Assembly: GCF_002015075.1 (NCBI RefSeq)
Contig: NZ_MUXZ01000004.1
Location: forward strand, 158,565-222,564
DNA length: 64,000 bases
DNA from: Canicola haemoglobinophilus
Lineage (GTDB): Bacteria > Pseudomonadota > Gammaproteobacteria > Enterobacterales > Pasteurellaceae
Reading direction: 5' to 3'
Position 1 is the first letter of the stretch. The number at the start of each line of letters is the position of its first letter. This document shows, piece after piece, positions 28,081 to 37,595 of this stretch. The position numbers and the translations under genes are program-made. The notes under the pieces were generated by a model. It saw only the letters and a list, made by a program, of their open reading frames with translations. It was not told the origin of the DNA and searched no databases.

Positions 28081-30804
28081 TCAGAATTTATAAGACAAAC
28101 TAAACTTAAAGGTTCTTCCTCTCGCAAAGTTGTTTTGGAATGCTTTAGTGTAGAAATAATCACCATTAGCATTTTTAGTCGCATGCGTTAACCTAGCATA
28201 TTGTGATGCCGCATCATTGTTAGCATCAAGCGGATTGGCATATCTTACGTCAGTGATATTATCGACATATAATTTCAACATCAGGTTTTCCGTTGGTTCA
28301 TATGTAACATACAAATCATAGACAAATAGTTGACTACCAATTTCCTCGTACTCTGCGATACCGCCAATTCTTTCTGAAAGATCTTTCGTTTTACTATTAG
28401 GGCAAACTTTTCTATTGGCATCTTTATCAAAATAAACTCGCCCACCTTTACAAATCTCTATTGGGTCAAACTTAGTTCTTTTGCTTTTTCCATAATACTT
28501 AGCAATAGCACCAATGGTGAGTTTATTGTCGAAAAATCTTGTTCCAAGCTCTAATGAACCATAGCTATTTGGTAAAATAGTCACTTTTGTCAAACCAAAG
28601 CTTTGTGCTTCAGCTTGTTGTTCATCAGCATTGGCGGCAGTTCGTGGTATATCACTATAGGAAGCTGGTTGATTGGTTTTTTGTCTTGCGTAGGCTAAAT
28701 TAACAAAAAATTTTCCCATATCATAATTGATTTCTGTTTCAAATCCTCTGATTTTAACGGTTTCTTGATAGTTTCTGTGCTGTAAAGCAGGAACTATTTG
28801 GCTACCATGTATTGGATTGATACCTCTGATACTTTTAAGACTGTAGACATTATGAATAAAATCATCAATTCTTGTTCTATAGGCTGTTACCTTATAACCT
28901 ATTTTATCCGTAGCTGTAATAGCACCTTCCACAAAACCATTAAAACCAATTTGCTGAGTCCTTGCTGTTTCAGGTTTAAGATTTAGATTAACACCAGCAT
29001 CGGTTAAACTAGAGAAAAATATTTCTTGAACGGTAGGTACTCTATGAGTTTTTGCATAGCTAATAAAAGGTGTGAAATAATGATTTATATCTGCTGTTAA
29101 AGTTGCTGAATAATTTTTAAATGTATGATTTACGCTATTATAATTAATAAAGGTAGGTCTTTTTTTGTATCCGTCATCTCTATCGTATTCATATTTTTTA
29201 TCAAATTCTTCTTGGGCTTGTTCTAATTCAGTTTTTCGTTGTTGCAATATTTGTCTTTGCGCTTGATTATTACCCTGTCTACGCAGTTTTTTTAAAGTAT
29301 CCTCAATTTCATCTAACTCTGATGCTAATTTAGAGTATTCCTGATCTACCGAGGTGAGAACTTGTCCCCTTGTATTAGATTTGACAATATTAAAGTTGTA
29401 ATCCAACGTAAAAATTTTCCATTCTAATTTGTTATTAAAGTAAAAAGTTTTGTTTTTTTGTTCACCTGGTGGGAAAAATGAGTTTGTTGGTAATGACGCA
29501 TTGACTTTCGTATAAAGATTAGTTGTGCCAGAAGGATTGAGTTCTCCCAATGATTTGACACATTCAGAGTCGTCATCATCCTCACACACTTTAAAAATTC
29601 TTAATTCATCTGGGTAACGATTTCTTGAATAATCATTTTTTAACCAGTTAAAACCAGGGGTCAGCGTGAGAGTTGTTTCTGCAGGAAGATTAAACTTAAA
29701 TATATTATTAATATCAATAGTGGTAGATTTATTTTTTCCTTGTAATGGTTGCAGAATTTTTCTATTGATAATCGTTGCACCAACATCATAATTTTGACTA
29801 TTAGTATTTTTTGAATAAAGAAAATTGAAGTTTACTAAATCGTTATTAGGAATGACAAAATTATAGTTAATTTGTTTAGTATCAGTGTTAATCGAACGTC
29901 CCGCTAAATGATTTTTCAATGTTCTATATTGCAAACCAAGGGTATTATAGTTATCTACATATTCAATCTTGAATAAATGGCTTTGTGGCTTTTGTTTTAC
30001 TTTGTCTGGATCAAAAGGTCTTATATCATAAGGAGAGGCGTCACCATAGGCTCGTCGATATTCTTCGGCGATAAGTGCGGTATCTCTTTCGGAAATTTGC
30101 TGGTGGGTTTCTCCCCCCCCTACTTGATAATCTTGCGTAATAGTTTTACGTGTGTGTGCATACAAAACGCCCAACGTACCACCATAATCAAAGAAATGTT
30201 TACCCGCTAACCCAATCATAAACTCAGGTCTTAAATCATTATCTCCAAACGAGTATTTAACAATTCCACCAAAATTTTTATCTAGTCTTAAAATATCATC
30301 AACACCAATAGTTTTGAAATTTGCCGAACCGACTAAAGCATTTGCACCACCAGCCCCTTTAAAAGAACCACGATTCACTTCAACGCTAGTTAACAAGAGC
30401 GGATCTATTGCTGCACCAAACTGAGAACCTGCACCACCACCCTTTGTACCCGTATCACCACCACTACTATAAAAAGTTTGAGTTACACCATCGACCATAG
30501 AATTAACACGTCCAAGCCCAGTAGCACCCCTTATATTGACAGTAACCGCACCAGCTGCTTTATTCATTTGAGTAAAAGCACCAGGCGTTGAACGGATAAT
30601 TTCATCTAAATCTTTCGATGAATTATTAATTTCATCTCTAATACTAACCGCACCTGATTTCTTGAATGCTTCGTCCTTTTCTTTAATTTTTTGCCCTACA
30701 ACCTCAATTGCATCAAGCTCCGCCTCAACATCATCAGCATAAGCTATTGATGATATATAGCTGGCTAAAGCCGTTGCAATCAGTGTTTTGACTAATTTAT
30801 TCAT
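28081..30804 (-). CDS. TonB-dependent outer membrane receptor (HI_1217 type)
   Basis: 907-residue outer membrane receptor of the heme/transferrin-receptor class. Signal peptide of about 23 residues, TonB box-like DAIEVVG at about 31-37, plug domain with VNIRGATGLGRVNSMVDGV and SVEVNRGS, then a beta barrel ending in F (FKFSLSYKF). It resembles the probable receptor HI_1217 of H. influenzae in size and start. A Fur-like box upstream suggests iron-repressed expression. The coding strand has an in-frame run of eight G (30113-30120) near residue 230, which could slip. Ligand unknown; heme or heme-protein is plausible. Confidence 0.88.
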   Translation of the reverse strand: MNKLVKTLIATALASYISSIAYADDVEAELDAIEVVGQKIKEKDEAFKKSGAVSIRDEINNSSKDLDEIIRSTPGAFTQMNKAAGAVTVNIRGATGLGRVNSMVDGVTQTFYSSGGDTGTKGGGAGSQFGAAIDPLLLTSVEVNRGSFKGAGGANALVGSANFKTIGVDDILRLDKNFGGIVKYSFGDNDLRPEFMIGLAGKHFFDYGGTLGVLYAHTRKTITQDYQVGGGETHQQISERDTALIAEEYRRAYGDASPYDIRPFDPDKVKQKPQSHLFKIEYVDNYNTLGLQYRTLKNHLAGRSINTDTKQINYNFVIPNNDLVNFNFLYSKNTNSQNYDVGATIINRKILQPLQGKNKSTTIDINNIFKFNLPAETTLTLTPGFNWLKNDYSRNRYPDELRIFKVCEDDDDSECVKSLGELNPSGTTNLYTKVNASLPTNSFFPPGEQKNKTFYFNNKLEWKIFTLDYNFNIVKSNTRGQVLTSVDQEYSKLASELDEIEDTLKKLRRQGNNQAQRQILQQRKTELEQAQEEFDKKYEYDRDDGYKKRPTFINYNSVNHTFKNYSATLTADINHYFTPFISYAKTHRVPTVQEIFFSSLTDAGVNLNLKPETARTQQIGFNGFVEGAITATDKIGYKVTAYRTRIDDFIHNVYSLKSIRGINPIHGSQIVPALQHRNYQETVKIRGFETEINYDMGKFFVNLAYARQKTNQPASYSDIPRTAANADEQQAEAQSFGLTKVTILPNSYGSLELGTRFFDNKLTIGAIAKYYGKSKRTKFDPIEICKGGRVYFDKDANRKVCPNSKTKDLSERIGGIAEYEEIGSQLFVYDLYVTYEPTENLMLKLYVDNITDVRYANPLDANNDAASQYARLTHATKNANGDYFYTKAFQNNFARGRTFKFSLSYKF

Positions 30805-30875
30805 ATTGAAATAATCCTGTTATTATAAATTTGCGTAAAAAGCGCAATAATTTTAAGGAAAAAATAGATAATGTC

Positions 30876-30898
30876 AATAATATTGAGAATTATTATTA
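30876..30898 (-). promoter_or_regulatory. Candidate Fur box
   Basis: The segment AATAATATTGAGAATTATTATT matches the common half of iron boxes (AATGAGAATTATTATT) at most positions. It lies about 75-95 bp before the start codon of the TonB receptor. Confidence 0.65.
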
Positions 30899-30979
30899 AT
30901 TGTGGGTGATAAGGTCTTTTTATATGAAATAGGAAAGGGAAAAGTGCGGTGGTATTTTTGTTTTTTTTTGCAACTCAAA

Positions 30980-31000
30980 GGGCAGATTTTCGATCTGCCC
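30980..31000. terminator. Hairpin downstream of metE
   Basis: Perfect 8-bp stem GGGCAGAT / ATCTGCCC with a 5-nt loop, 33 bp past the metE stop. T-richness is better on the plus side, but metE is the only gene that needs it. Confidence 0.65.
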
Positions 31001-31032
31001 GTTTTGTATTTTCTATTTTAGGATTATTTCGA

Positions 31033-33303
31033 CTACGCCAATTCCGCACGTAATTTTTTGGTTACTGCCATCATCACTTCAAGCTGTGCGATGGTTTCAG
31101 GCCAGCCACGAGTTTTTAAGCCGCAGTCTGGGTTTACCCATAAACGCTCTTTTGGTACAACGTTGAGGGCTTTGCGAAGTAAGCGTTCGATTTCTTCCTC
31201 CGTTGGCACTCGTGGGCTGTGAATATCGTACACGCCTGGACCGATGTCGTTTGGATATTTGAAATCGCCGAAAGCGGTTAATAATTCCATATCAGAACGA
31301 GAAGTTTCAATGGTGATCACGTCCGCATCTAAGCCTGCAATAGCTGGCAGAATGTCGTTAAATTCGGAATAACACATATGGGTGTGAATTTGTGTGTCGT
31401 CCGCCACGCCCATATAGCTTAAACGGAAAGCTTCGCCTGCCCATTGCAAATAAGCATCCCAATCTGCCCGCTTGAGTGGCAAGCCTTCACGAATTGCGGG
31501 TTCGTCAATTTGGATCACTTTAATGCCCGCTTTTTCTAAATCTAACACTTCATCGGAAAGTGCCACGCCGATCTGTTTACATACCGTTGAACGTGGAATG
31601 TCGTTACGCACGAATGACCATTGCAGGATAGTTACAGGGCCAGTTAGCATTCCTTTCATCACTTTTTGTGTAAGGCTTTGCGCATATTGTGACCAACGCA
31701 CTGTCATCGGTTCAGGGCGAACCACATCGCCATAAATTACTGGTGGTTTCACACAGCGTGAACCGTAGCTTTGTACCCAGCCGAATTTGGTGAAGGCAAA
31801 ACCGTCTAATAATTCGCCGAAATATTCCACCATGTCATTACGCTCTGGTTCGCCATGTACAAGCACATCTAAATCTAATTTTTCTTGCTCACGCACCACA
31901 AGCTCGATCTCTTTTTTCATCGCTGCTTCGTAATCTTCAAGGGATAAATCGCCTTTCTTAAAGGCTGCACGAGCATGGCGGATTTCCGTTGTTTGTGGGA
32001 ATGAGCCAATATTGGTGGTTGGTAACAGCGGTAGGTTTAGCCACGCATTTTGCAATTTGATACGTTCGCTAAACGGCGATTTACGTTGATCCGCATTGGC
32101 AGGTAAGTTTGCTAAACGCTCCGCCACTTCTGGACGATGAATTTCTTTGCTGTTGGTACGAGCATCAGCGGCTGCTTGGCTTGCTGATAACTCGCTTGCT
32201 ACCGCAGAACGACCTTGCTCAAGTGCGGTCTTAATCACGCTTAATTCTTCCAGTTTTTGTAGAGTGAAGGCTAACCAAGAATAGAGATCAGGATTTTTCG
32301 CTTGAAGTTGTGTTTCCACGCTTAAATCATAAGGGGTATGCAATAATGAACAGCTTGGGGCAATCCATAAACGCTCGCCCAATTTCGCTTGTAGCGGCTC
32401 TAACACATCAAGCATTGCATTTAAGTTTGCACGCCAAATGTTACGCCCTTCAATCACGCCCGCAGATAACACTTTGCTGTAATCTTCAAAGGCAGCCAGT
32501 TGCTCTGGAGCACGCACTAAATCTAAATGTAAACCGTCCACTGGCAAGGCTTTCAATAATTCAGCGTGTTCTGCCACAGATCCAAAATAGGTAGCGAGCA
32601 ATAATTTCGCATTGACTTTGCTCAGTTCGGCATAAACGGTTTTGTAAGCTTCAACCCATTCTTGTGGTAAATCTAACGCAAGAGCGGGTTCATCAATTTG
32701 AATCCACTCAGCACCTTCTGCCACTAACGCGTTTAAAATTTCAACATACACAGGCACCAGTTGATTGAGTAACTCAAAACGGTTGAAGGCTTCACCTTTT
32801 TCTTTACCTAACCAAAGGAATGTTAAAGGCCCAACAATCACAGGTTTAACGTTGTGTCCTGCCGCTTTGGCTTCACGAATCTGGTTCACATAATGAGCTG
32901 GATTCGCTTTAAATTGGGTATTTTTGTGGAATTCTGGCACTAAATAGTGATAGTTGGTATCGAACCATTTGGTCATTTCAATCGCAAATTGTGCTTTGTT
33001 ACCACGAGCCAGTTGGAAGTATTGATCAAGGGTTAAATTTTGGCTATCAAACCCAAAACGAGCTGGGATCGCTCCCGTTGCCACTTGTAGATCTAAAATG
33101 TGATCGTAAAAGGTGAAATCACCCACTGCGACAAAATCAGCTTTTGCATCTGCTTGATGTTTCCAATTTTTTTCACGCAATGCTTTAGCTAAATCTAATA
33201 AATCTTGCTCTGCTAACTCTTTACGCCAGTAACGCTCTTGAGCGAATTTTAACTCTCTTTTTGCCCCAACACGTGGAAAGCCTAAAACGTGGAATGTTGT
33301 CAT
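31033..33303 (-). CDS. metE: Cobalamin-independent methionine synthase MetE
   Basis: Transfers a methyl group from 5-methyltetrahydropteroyltriglutamate to homocysteine. 756 aa, usual length, two barrels. Zinc ligands are seen in IHTHMCYSEF (His, Cys), the downstream Glu in ITIETSRSDME, and Cys in VNPDCGLKTR. G+C is visibly higher than in neighbours. Good AGGAG before ATG. Tandem MetJ boxes lie upstream. Confidence 0.98.
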   Translation of the reverse strand: MTTFHVLGFPRVGAKRELKFAQERYWRKELAEQDLLDLAKALREKNWKHQADAKADFVAVGDFTFYDHILDLQVATGAIPARFGFDSQNLTLDQYFQLARGNKAQFAIEMTKWFDTNYHYLVPEFHKNTQFKANPAHYVNQIREAKAAGHNVKPVIVGPLTFLWLGKEKGEAFNRFELLNQLVPVYVEILNALVAEGAEWIQIDEPALALDLPQEWVEAYKTVYAELSKVNAKLLLATYFGSVAEHAELLKALPVDGLHLDLVRAPEQLAAFEDYSKVLSAGVIEGRNIWRANLNAMLDVLEPLQAKLGERLWIAPSCSLLHTPYDLSVETQLQAKNPDLYSWLAFTLQKLEELSVIKTALEQGRSAVASELSASQAAADARTNSKEIHRPEVAERLANLPANADQRKSPFSERIKLQNAWLNLPLLPTTNIGSFPQTTEIRHARAAFKKGDLSLEDYEAAMKKEIELVVREQEKLDLDVLVHGEPERNDMVEYFGELLDGFAFTKFGWVQSYGSRCVKPPVIYGDVVRPEPMTVRWSQYAQSLTQKVMKGMLTGPVTILQWSFVRNDIPRSTVCKQIGVALSDEVLDLEKAGIKVIQIDEPAIREGLPLKRADWDAYLQWAGEAFRLSYMGVADDTQIHTHMCYSEFNDILPAIAGLDADVITIETSRSDMELLTAFGDFKYPNDIGPGVYDIHSPRVPTEEEIERLLRKALNVVPKERLWVNPDCGLKTRGWPETIAQLEVMMAVTKKLRAELA

Positions 33304-33337
33304 AATCGAATCTCCTATATTTCATTTTAAATCAAAT

Positions 33338-33353
33338 AGACGTCTAAACGTCT
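33338..33353 (-). promoter_or_regulatory. Tandem MetJ operator (met boxes)
   Basis: AGACGTCT (33338-33345), a perfect met box, directly followed by AAACGTCT (33346-33353), 7 of 8 matches. MetJ dimers bind such tandem 8-mers cooperatively. It is 35-50 bp before the metE start. Confidence 0.85.
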
Positions 33354-33482
33354 GCGTGAAGCTATAATGCAATAAAAGTGATAAATGATGCAATCTCATA
33401 ATTTTCACGTTTTATATGAATAAAATTCATAAAAGTGCGGTGTTATTTAAGAAAGATTTGTTGAAAGAGGGTATCAGAATCA

Positions 33483-33506
33483 AATAGCGAGCTTGAACTC
33501 GCTATT
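33483..33506 (-). terminator. Terminator after mrcB
   Basis: AATAGCGAG / CTCGCTATT, 9-bp perfect stem with a 6-nt loop, 20 bp past the mrcB stop; T-rich on both sides. Confidence 0.75.
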
Positions 33507-33525
33507 TTTTAGAATAAAAGGAAGG

Positions 33526-35853
33526 TTATGGCACGGGTTTCGCATCTTCCACTGGTGCGGATAGGACATCCCAAATAGATGGTCTTGGCTCGCTAGGTTC
33601 TGGGGCATTGTTGCAGAATATTTGTCCGTTATTTATCCAGACAGGAATAGTTCGAGAACTAGAGCAGTCCCAACCACCATAAGAATTGATGCCAATCCAT
33701 TCAATTTGTGCTGGTTTTTGTGGCTTTAATTTTTGAACTTCTGCTCGAGATAAATAATCTTGGTAGATTTTTAATGCGCCACTTGCACCAGTTAATTTTG
33801 TTTCGCCATTATCATCTCGTCCCAGCCATACAGTCACTACATTTTCGCCATCAATACCCACATACCAAGTATCTCTTGCTTCGTTGGTTGTTCCCGTTTT
33901 TCCAGCAAGATTAAGTGAAGCATACTGATTTTGTAAGCTACGAGCGGTTCCTCGCTCAACAACTTGTTGCATCGCAAATAAGGTTTGGAATGCGGCTTCT
34001 TGTGGAACTACTTGTTGTGGCACGATTGGGCGTTGATAAATCAGGTTTCCTTGTTGATCTGTTATGCTATCGAGAGTGGATAATGGAATATGTTTTCCTT
34101 CATTAGCAATAGTTTGGAATAATTTAGTCACATCATAAGGGGAAATAGAGTAGCTCCCTAATAATGTGGCTGGTACTTTAGGGATTTTGACATTATCCCA
34201 ACCCATTGCCATTTGAGTGTCAATGACTTTGCTTAAACCCACCTTCATACCAATATTCACCGTTGGAATATTGAGTGAACGTGCAAGGGCGTCCATAAGC
34301 ATGACTGAACCACTATACTTTCTATCGTAGTTGCGAGGCTGCCAAGGCTGACTTCCTTTGATACGAATGGTAATCGGCTGATTTTGAATAGGGCTATTGA
34401 GGCGGAATTGCTCAGGATCGGACAAGGCAGCCAAATAAATAGATGGCTTGACTAAAGAACCAATTTGGCGGCGAGCATTTAAAGCGCGGTTAAATCCAGC
34501 GTAGTTTGTTTGTAGCCCTCCAACAATCGCTCGGATTTCACCCGTTTTATAATCTGCAATTACCATCGCACTTTCTAAATGTGGATTTTTATGTTTCAGT
34601 TGTAACTCTGAAACTGTTTTTATTACTGATTTTTCCGCATATTCTTGCTGTTTTGGATCTAAAGTAGAGAAAATTCTTGCACCAGATAAAGTAGAGAGTT
34701 TATTTTCGCCTAATTTTTCCCTTAATTCTTGTTGTAAAGTTTGGATAAATGCTGGGTATTTGCGGTTAATTTGTCCTTTCTTTTGAACACCTAAGGGGCG
34801 TTTACTGAGCAACTCATAGAGTTCATCACTGATCACTTTGTGATCGAGCATGAGTTTTAGTACAACATTACGGCGTTCTAAGGCATTTTGTGGATTACGC
34901 CAAGGGTTATAGAGTGAAGGACCTTTTACCATTCCTACTAAGAGTGCGATTTGATCCAAGCTGATTTCTCGAATAGGCAGACCAAAATAAAAGTGGCTAG
35001 CTAATTCAAAACCATGAATTTGTGTATCGCCATTTTGTCCCAAATAAATTTCATTAAGGTAGGTTTCTAAAATGCGATTTTTATCGTAGCGAAAATCTAA
35101 AATGATCGCCATTAAGGCTTCATTCACTTTACGGCTTAAAGTCCGTTCATTGCTTAAAAATAAATTTTTTACGAGTTGTTGTGTTAATGTACTTCCACCT
35201 TGTACATTATGACCTGCTTTGATATTGGTAATTAAAGCTCGAGTAATCCCCAGTAAACTTATCCCATCATGTTCATAAAAGCGGCGATCTTCGGTTAAAA
35301 GTAAGGTATCGATTAATAATCTTGGATAATGCTGCAATGGAATTGCTAAACGTTCTTCTTTATTTGATTGCAACATTGCAATCAATTTGGGTGCCAAACG
35401 AAATTCATCAATTGTTTTAACACTAATTAAATCTTCAATGACTGCTAATTTATTATTGTTGAAACGCAAGCGAAAAACACGTTGTGCTTCAGGATGATTT
35501 GGGAAAGGAAAAGCTCGGCGTAAAATAACTAAGGTATTATCTTCAATTTTAAAATCGCCGGGTGCCGCAATCATGGTTGTTTGGCGATATTCATTTTCTA
35601 ATAGAATTTGCTTTATTTGCTCTAAGCTTAATTGATCAGATAAACGAATACTTTCAATTTGGCTATAAACCTCGGCAGGTAATTGCCAAATTTGCCCGTC
35701 CATTTTGGTACGGATTTTTCCGTCTAAATAGATGCCGTAGAATGCAGCTCCACATAATAAAGTGAAACCAAGTTTTGCACTAAAAAGCAAAAAACGTTGC
35801 TTTTTGCTTTTCTTTTTGGATTGAGCTGTATTTTGCTTTTGTTTCGCTGTCAT
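33526..35853 (-). CDS. mrcB: Penicillin-binding protein 1B (bifunctional)
   Basis: Class A PBP that polymerises and cross-links peptidoglycan. Short Lys/Gln cytoplasmic tail, one membrane helix at about 25-42, UvrB-like UB2H region, glycosyltransferase motifs EDRRFYEHDGIS and GGSTLTQQLVKN, then transpeptidase motifs S-x-x-K in IGSLVKPS, S-x-N in SLN and KTG in GKTGTT. 775 aa, close to H. influenzae PBP1B (781). Confidence 0.97.
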   Translation of the reverse strand: MTAKQKQNTAQSKKKSKKQRFLLFSAKLGFTLLCGAAFYGIYLDGKIRTKMDGQIWQLPAEVYSQIESIRLSDQLSLEQIKQILLENEYRQTTMIAAPGDFKIEDNTLVILRRAFPFPNHPEAQRVFRLRFNNNKLAVIEDLISVKTIDEFRLAPKLIAMLQSNKEERLAIPLQHYPRLLIDTLLLTEDRRFYEHDGISLLGITRALITNIKAGHNVQGGSTLTQQLVKNLFLSNERTLSRKVNEALMAIILDFRYDKNRILETYLNEIYLGQNGDTQIHGFELASHFYFGLPIREISLDQIALLVGMVKGPSLYNPWRNPQNALERRNVVLKLMLDHKVISDELYELLSKRPLGVQKKGQINRKYPAFIQTLQQELREKLGENKLSTLSGARIFSTLDPKQQEYAEKSVIKTVSELQLKHKNPHLESAMVIADYKTGEIRAIVGGLQTNYAGFNRALNARRQIGSLVKPSIYLAALSDPEQFRLNSPIQNQPITIRIKGSQPWQPRNYDRKYSGSVMLMDALARSLNIPTVNIGMKVGLSKVIDTQMAMGWDNVKIPKVPATLLGSYSISPYDVTKLFQTIANEGKHIPLSTLDSITDQQGNLIYQRPIVPQQVVPQEAAFQTLFAMQQVVERGTARSLQNQYASLNLAGKTGTTNEARDTWYVGIDGENVVTVWLGRDDNGETKLTGASGALKIYQDYLSRAEVQKLKPQKPAQIEWIGINSYGGWDCSSSRTIPVWINNGQIFCNNAPEPSEPRPSIWDVLSAPVEDAKPVP

Positions 35854-35868
35854 TGATCATTGATTAGT

Positions 35869-36231
35869 TTAAGCAATAAAAGAAAGATAGGATTGTAAAA
35901 ATTGTTCAAAATCTTCTAAGCCACAGAAAGCGATACTTTCTTCATCGTAATAATGGAAGTCATCTTCTAATTCGTCTTGTTCATCAATAGCTAGATTATT
36001 TGCTTTGATCATGACTTCATCTTCATTAATAAAGAGAGAAAACTCACTACCAATCAGGCTAAATTCTTGTTTGCTATGAGATTGTTTGGCTTGTTGTAGG
36101 TAATTAAGTGCGGTAGGAATTAATTGAGAATTTAACCGCACTTCTGTATTGAACCAATTTGCTATCGCTTGATGTTCCATAGAAAATTTGACCACGACTT
36201 GATCTGGATAGCGAGTAAATTGATAGTCCAT
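35869..36231 (-). CDS. yacL: Conserved protein YacL (UPF0231)
   Basis: 120-residue acidic protein with the UPF0231 landmarks MDYQFTR, NWFNTEV, VMIKANNL and YYDEESIAFCGLEDF. Same length as E. coli YacL. Function not known. It lies between erpA (19 bp) and mrcB (15 bp) and is probably co-transcribed with both. Confidence 0.93.
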   Translation of the reverse strand: MDYQFTRYPDQVVVKFSMEHQAIANWFNTEVRLNSQLIPTALNYLQQAKQSHSKQEFSLIGSEFSLFINEDEVMIKANNLAIDEQDELEDDFHYYDEESIAFCGLEDFEQFLQSYLSFIA

Positions 36232-36250
36232 AATTTAAATAGTAAAAATA

Positions 36251-36592
36251 TTAAATGCTAAAAGATGAGCCACAACCACAAGTTGTTGAAGCATTTGGGT
36301 TGTTTACAATAAATCTCGAACCTTCTAAGCCTTCAGTGTAATCAACAGTGCCGCCGATAAGGTATTGTAAGCTCATAGGATCTACCACTAATTTTACCCC
36401 TGAATTTTCGATAACTAAATCGCCGTCATTGGTTTTTTCATCAAAAGTAAAACCATATTGGAAACCGCTACAACCGCCGCCAGTAATGTAAACTCGTAAT
36501 TTTAATTCGCTATTTTCTTCTTCTGAAATTAAGGTTTTGACCTTATTTGCTGCTGCATCAGTAAATGTTAAAGGAACTGCAATATCTGTCAT
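36251..36592 (-). CDS. erpA: Iron-sulfur cluster insertion protein ErpA
   Basis: A-type carrier that delivers Fe-S clusters, including to enzymes of isoprenoid synthesis. The three cluster cysteines are in GGGCSGFQYG and STCGCGSSFSI at the C-terminus. I use the ATG at 36592 (MTDIAVPLTF), giving the family length of 113 aa, preceded by GGAAG; an upstream in-frame start at 36604 adds four residues. Divergent from map. Confidence 0.97.
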   Translation of the reverse strand: MTDIAVPLTFTDAAANKVKTLISEEENSELKLRVYITGGGCSGFQYGFTFDEKTNDGDLVIENSGVKLVVDPMSLQYLIGGTVDYTEGLEGSRFIVNNPNASTTCGCGSSFSI

Positions 36593-36727
36593 AATATCTT
36601 CCACTAATCTTGCCTTGTATTAAAAATCAGTGGGCTATTATCTAATAACCAACTAAACCATTCAAGATTTATAAAAAATTTAATGTTATAATGCGCCACA
36701 AATTTTTTATGACGTAGAGAAGAAATT

Positions 36728-37531
36728 ATGGCAATTCCAATTAGAACAGAAGAAGAAATAGTAAAGTTACGCACTGCTTGTAAATTAGCCTCTGATGTAT
36801 TGGTCATGATTGAGCCTTATGTTAAGGCAGGTGTAACGACAGGCGAATTAGATCGTCTTTGTCACGAATATATTGTTAACGAACAAAAAGCAATTCCTGC
36901 TTGCTTAGGCTATCATGGCTTTCCAAAAGCGACTTGTATTTCTTTAAATGAAGTTGTTTGTCATGGCATCCCAAGTGAAGACAAAGTGCTGAAGCATGGC
37001 GATATTGTCAATATTGATGTGACTGTGATTAAAGACGGTTATTTTGGCGATAATTCCAAAATGTATATTGTGGGAGAAACCAATATTCGTAGCCAAAAAT
37101 TAGTTGAGGCAGCACAAGAAGCCTTATATATTGGTTTGCGAGCGGTAAAACCTGGTGTTCGTTTAAATGAAATTGGGCGAGCAGTACAAAAATATACGGA
37201 AAACCAAGGTTTTAGTGTGGTGCGTGAGTATTGTGGACATGGTATTGGTACGGAGTTCCATAGTGATCCTCAAGTGTTGCATTATTATGCTGATGACGGT
37301 GGTGTTATTTTGCGTGAAGGCATGGTTTTTACCATTGAACCTATGATTAATGCTGGTAAAAAAGAAGTGCGTTTAATGGGCGATGGTTGGACAGTAAAAA
37401 CCAAGGATCGTAGCCATTCAGCTCAATATGAACATCAAGTTGTTGTAACCAAAGACGGCTGTGAAGTGATGACAATTCGTGAGGAAGAAGAACAAGCTGG
37501 GCGAATTAGTCGAATAATGGTTAATATGTAA
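36728..37531 (+). CDS. map: Methionine aminopeptidase, type I
   Basis: Removes N-terminal Met from new proteins. The five metal ligands are seen in VNIDVTV (Asp), FGDNSKMY (Asp), CGHGIGTEFH (His), TIEPMI (Glu) and YEHQVVV (Glu). 267 aa. Followed by a terminator and then glnD. Confidence 0.98.
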   Translation: MAIPIRTEEEIVKLRTACKLASDVLVMIEPYVKAGVTTGELDRLCHEYIVNEQKAIPACLGYHGFPKATCISLNEVVCHGIPSEDKVLKHGDIVNIDVTVIKDGYFGDNSKMYIVGETNIRSQKLVEAAQEALYIGLRAVKPGVRLNEIGRAVQKYTENQGFSVVREYCGHGIGTEFHSDPQVLHYYADDGGVILREGMVFTIEPMINAGKKEVRLMGDGWTVKTKDRSHSAQYEHQVVVTKDGCEVMTIREEEEQAGRISRIMVNM

Positions 37532-37542
37532 TTTATCAATTT

Positions 37543-37580
37543 AGAAATGCAATCTTTCAAGGTTGCATTTCTTTTATTTA
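37543..37580 (+). terminator. Terminator between map and glnD
   Basis: AGAAATGCAA / TTGCATTTCT, 10-bp perfect stem, 10-nt loop, then TTTATTTATTTTT. It ends 15-20 nt before the glnD start. Confidence 0.85.
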
Positions 37581-37595
37581 TTTTTAGGGCAACTT

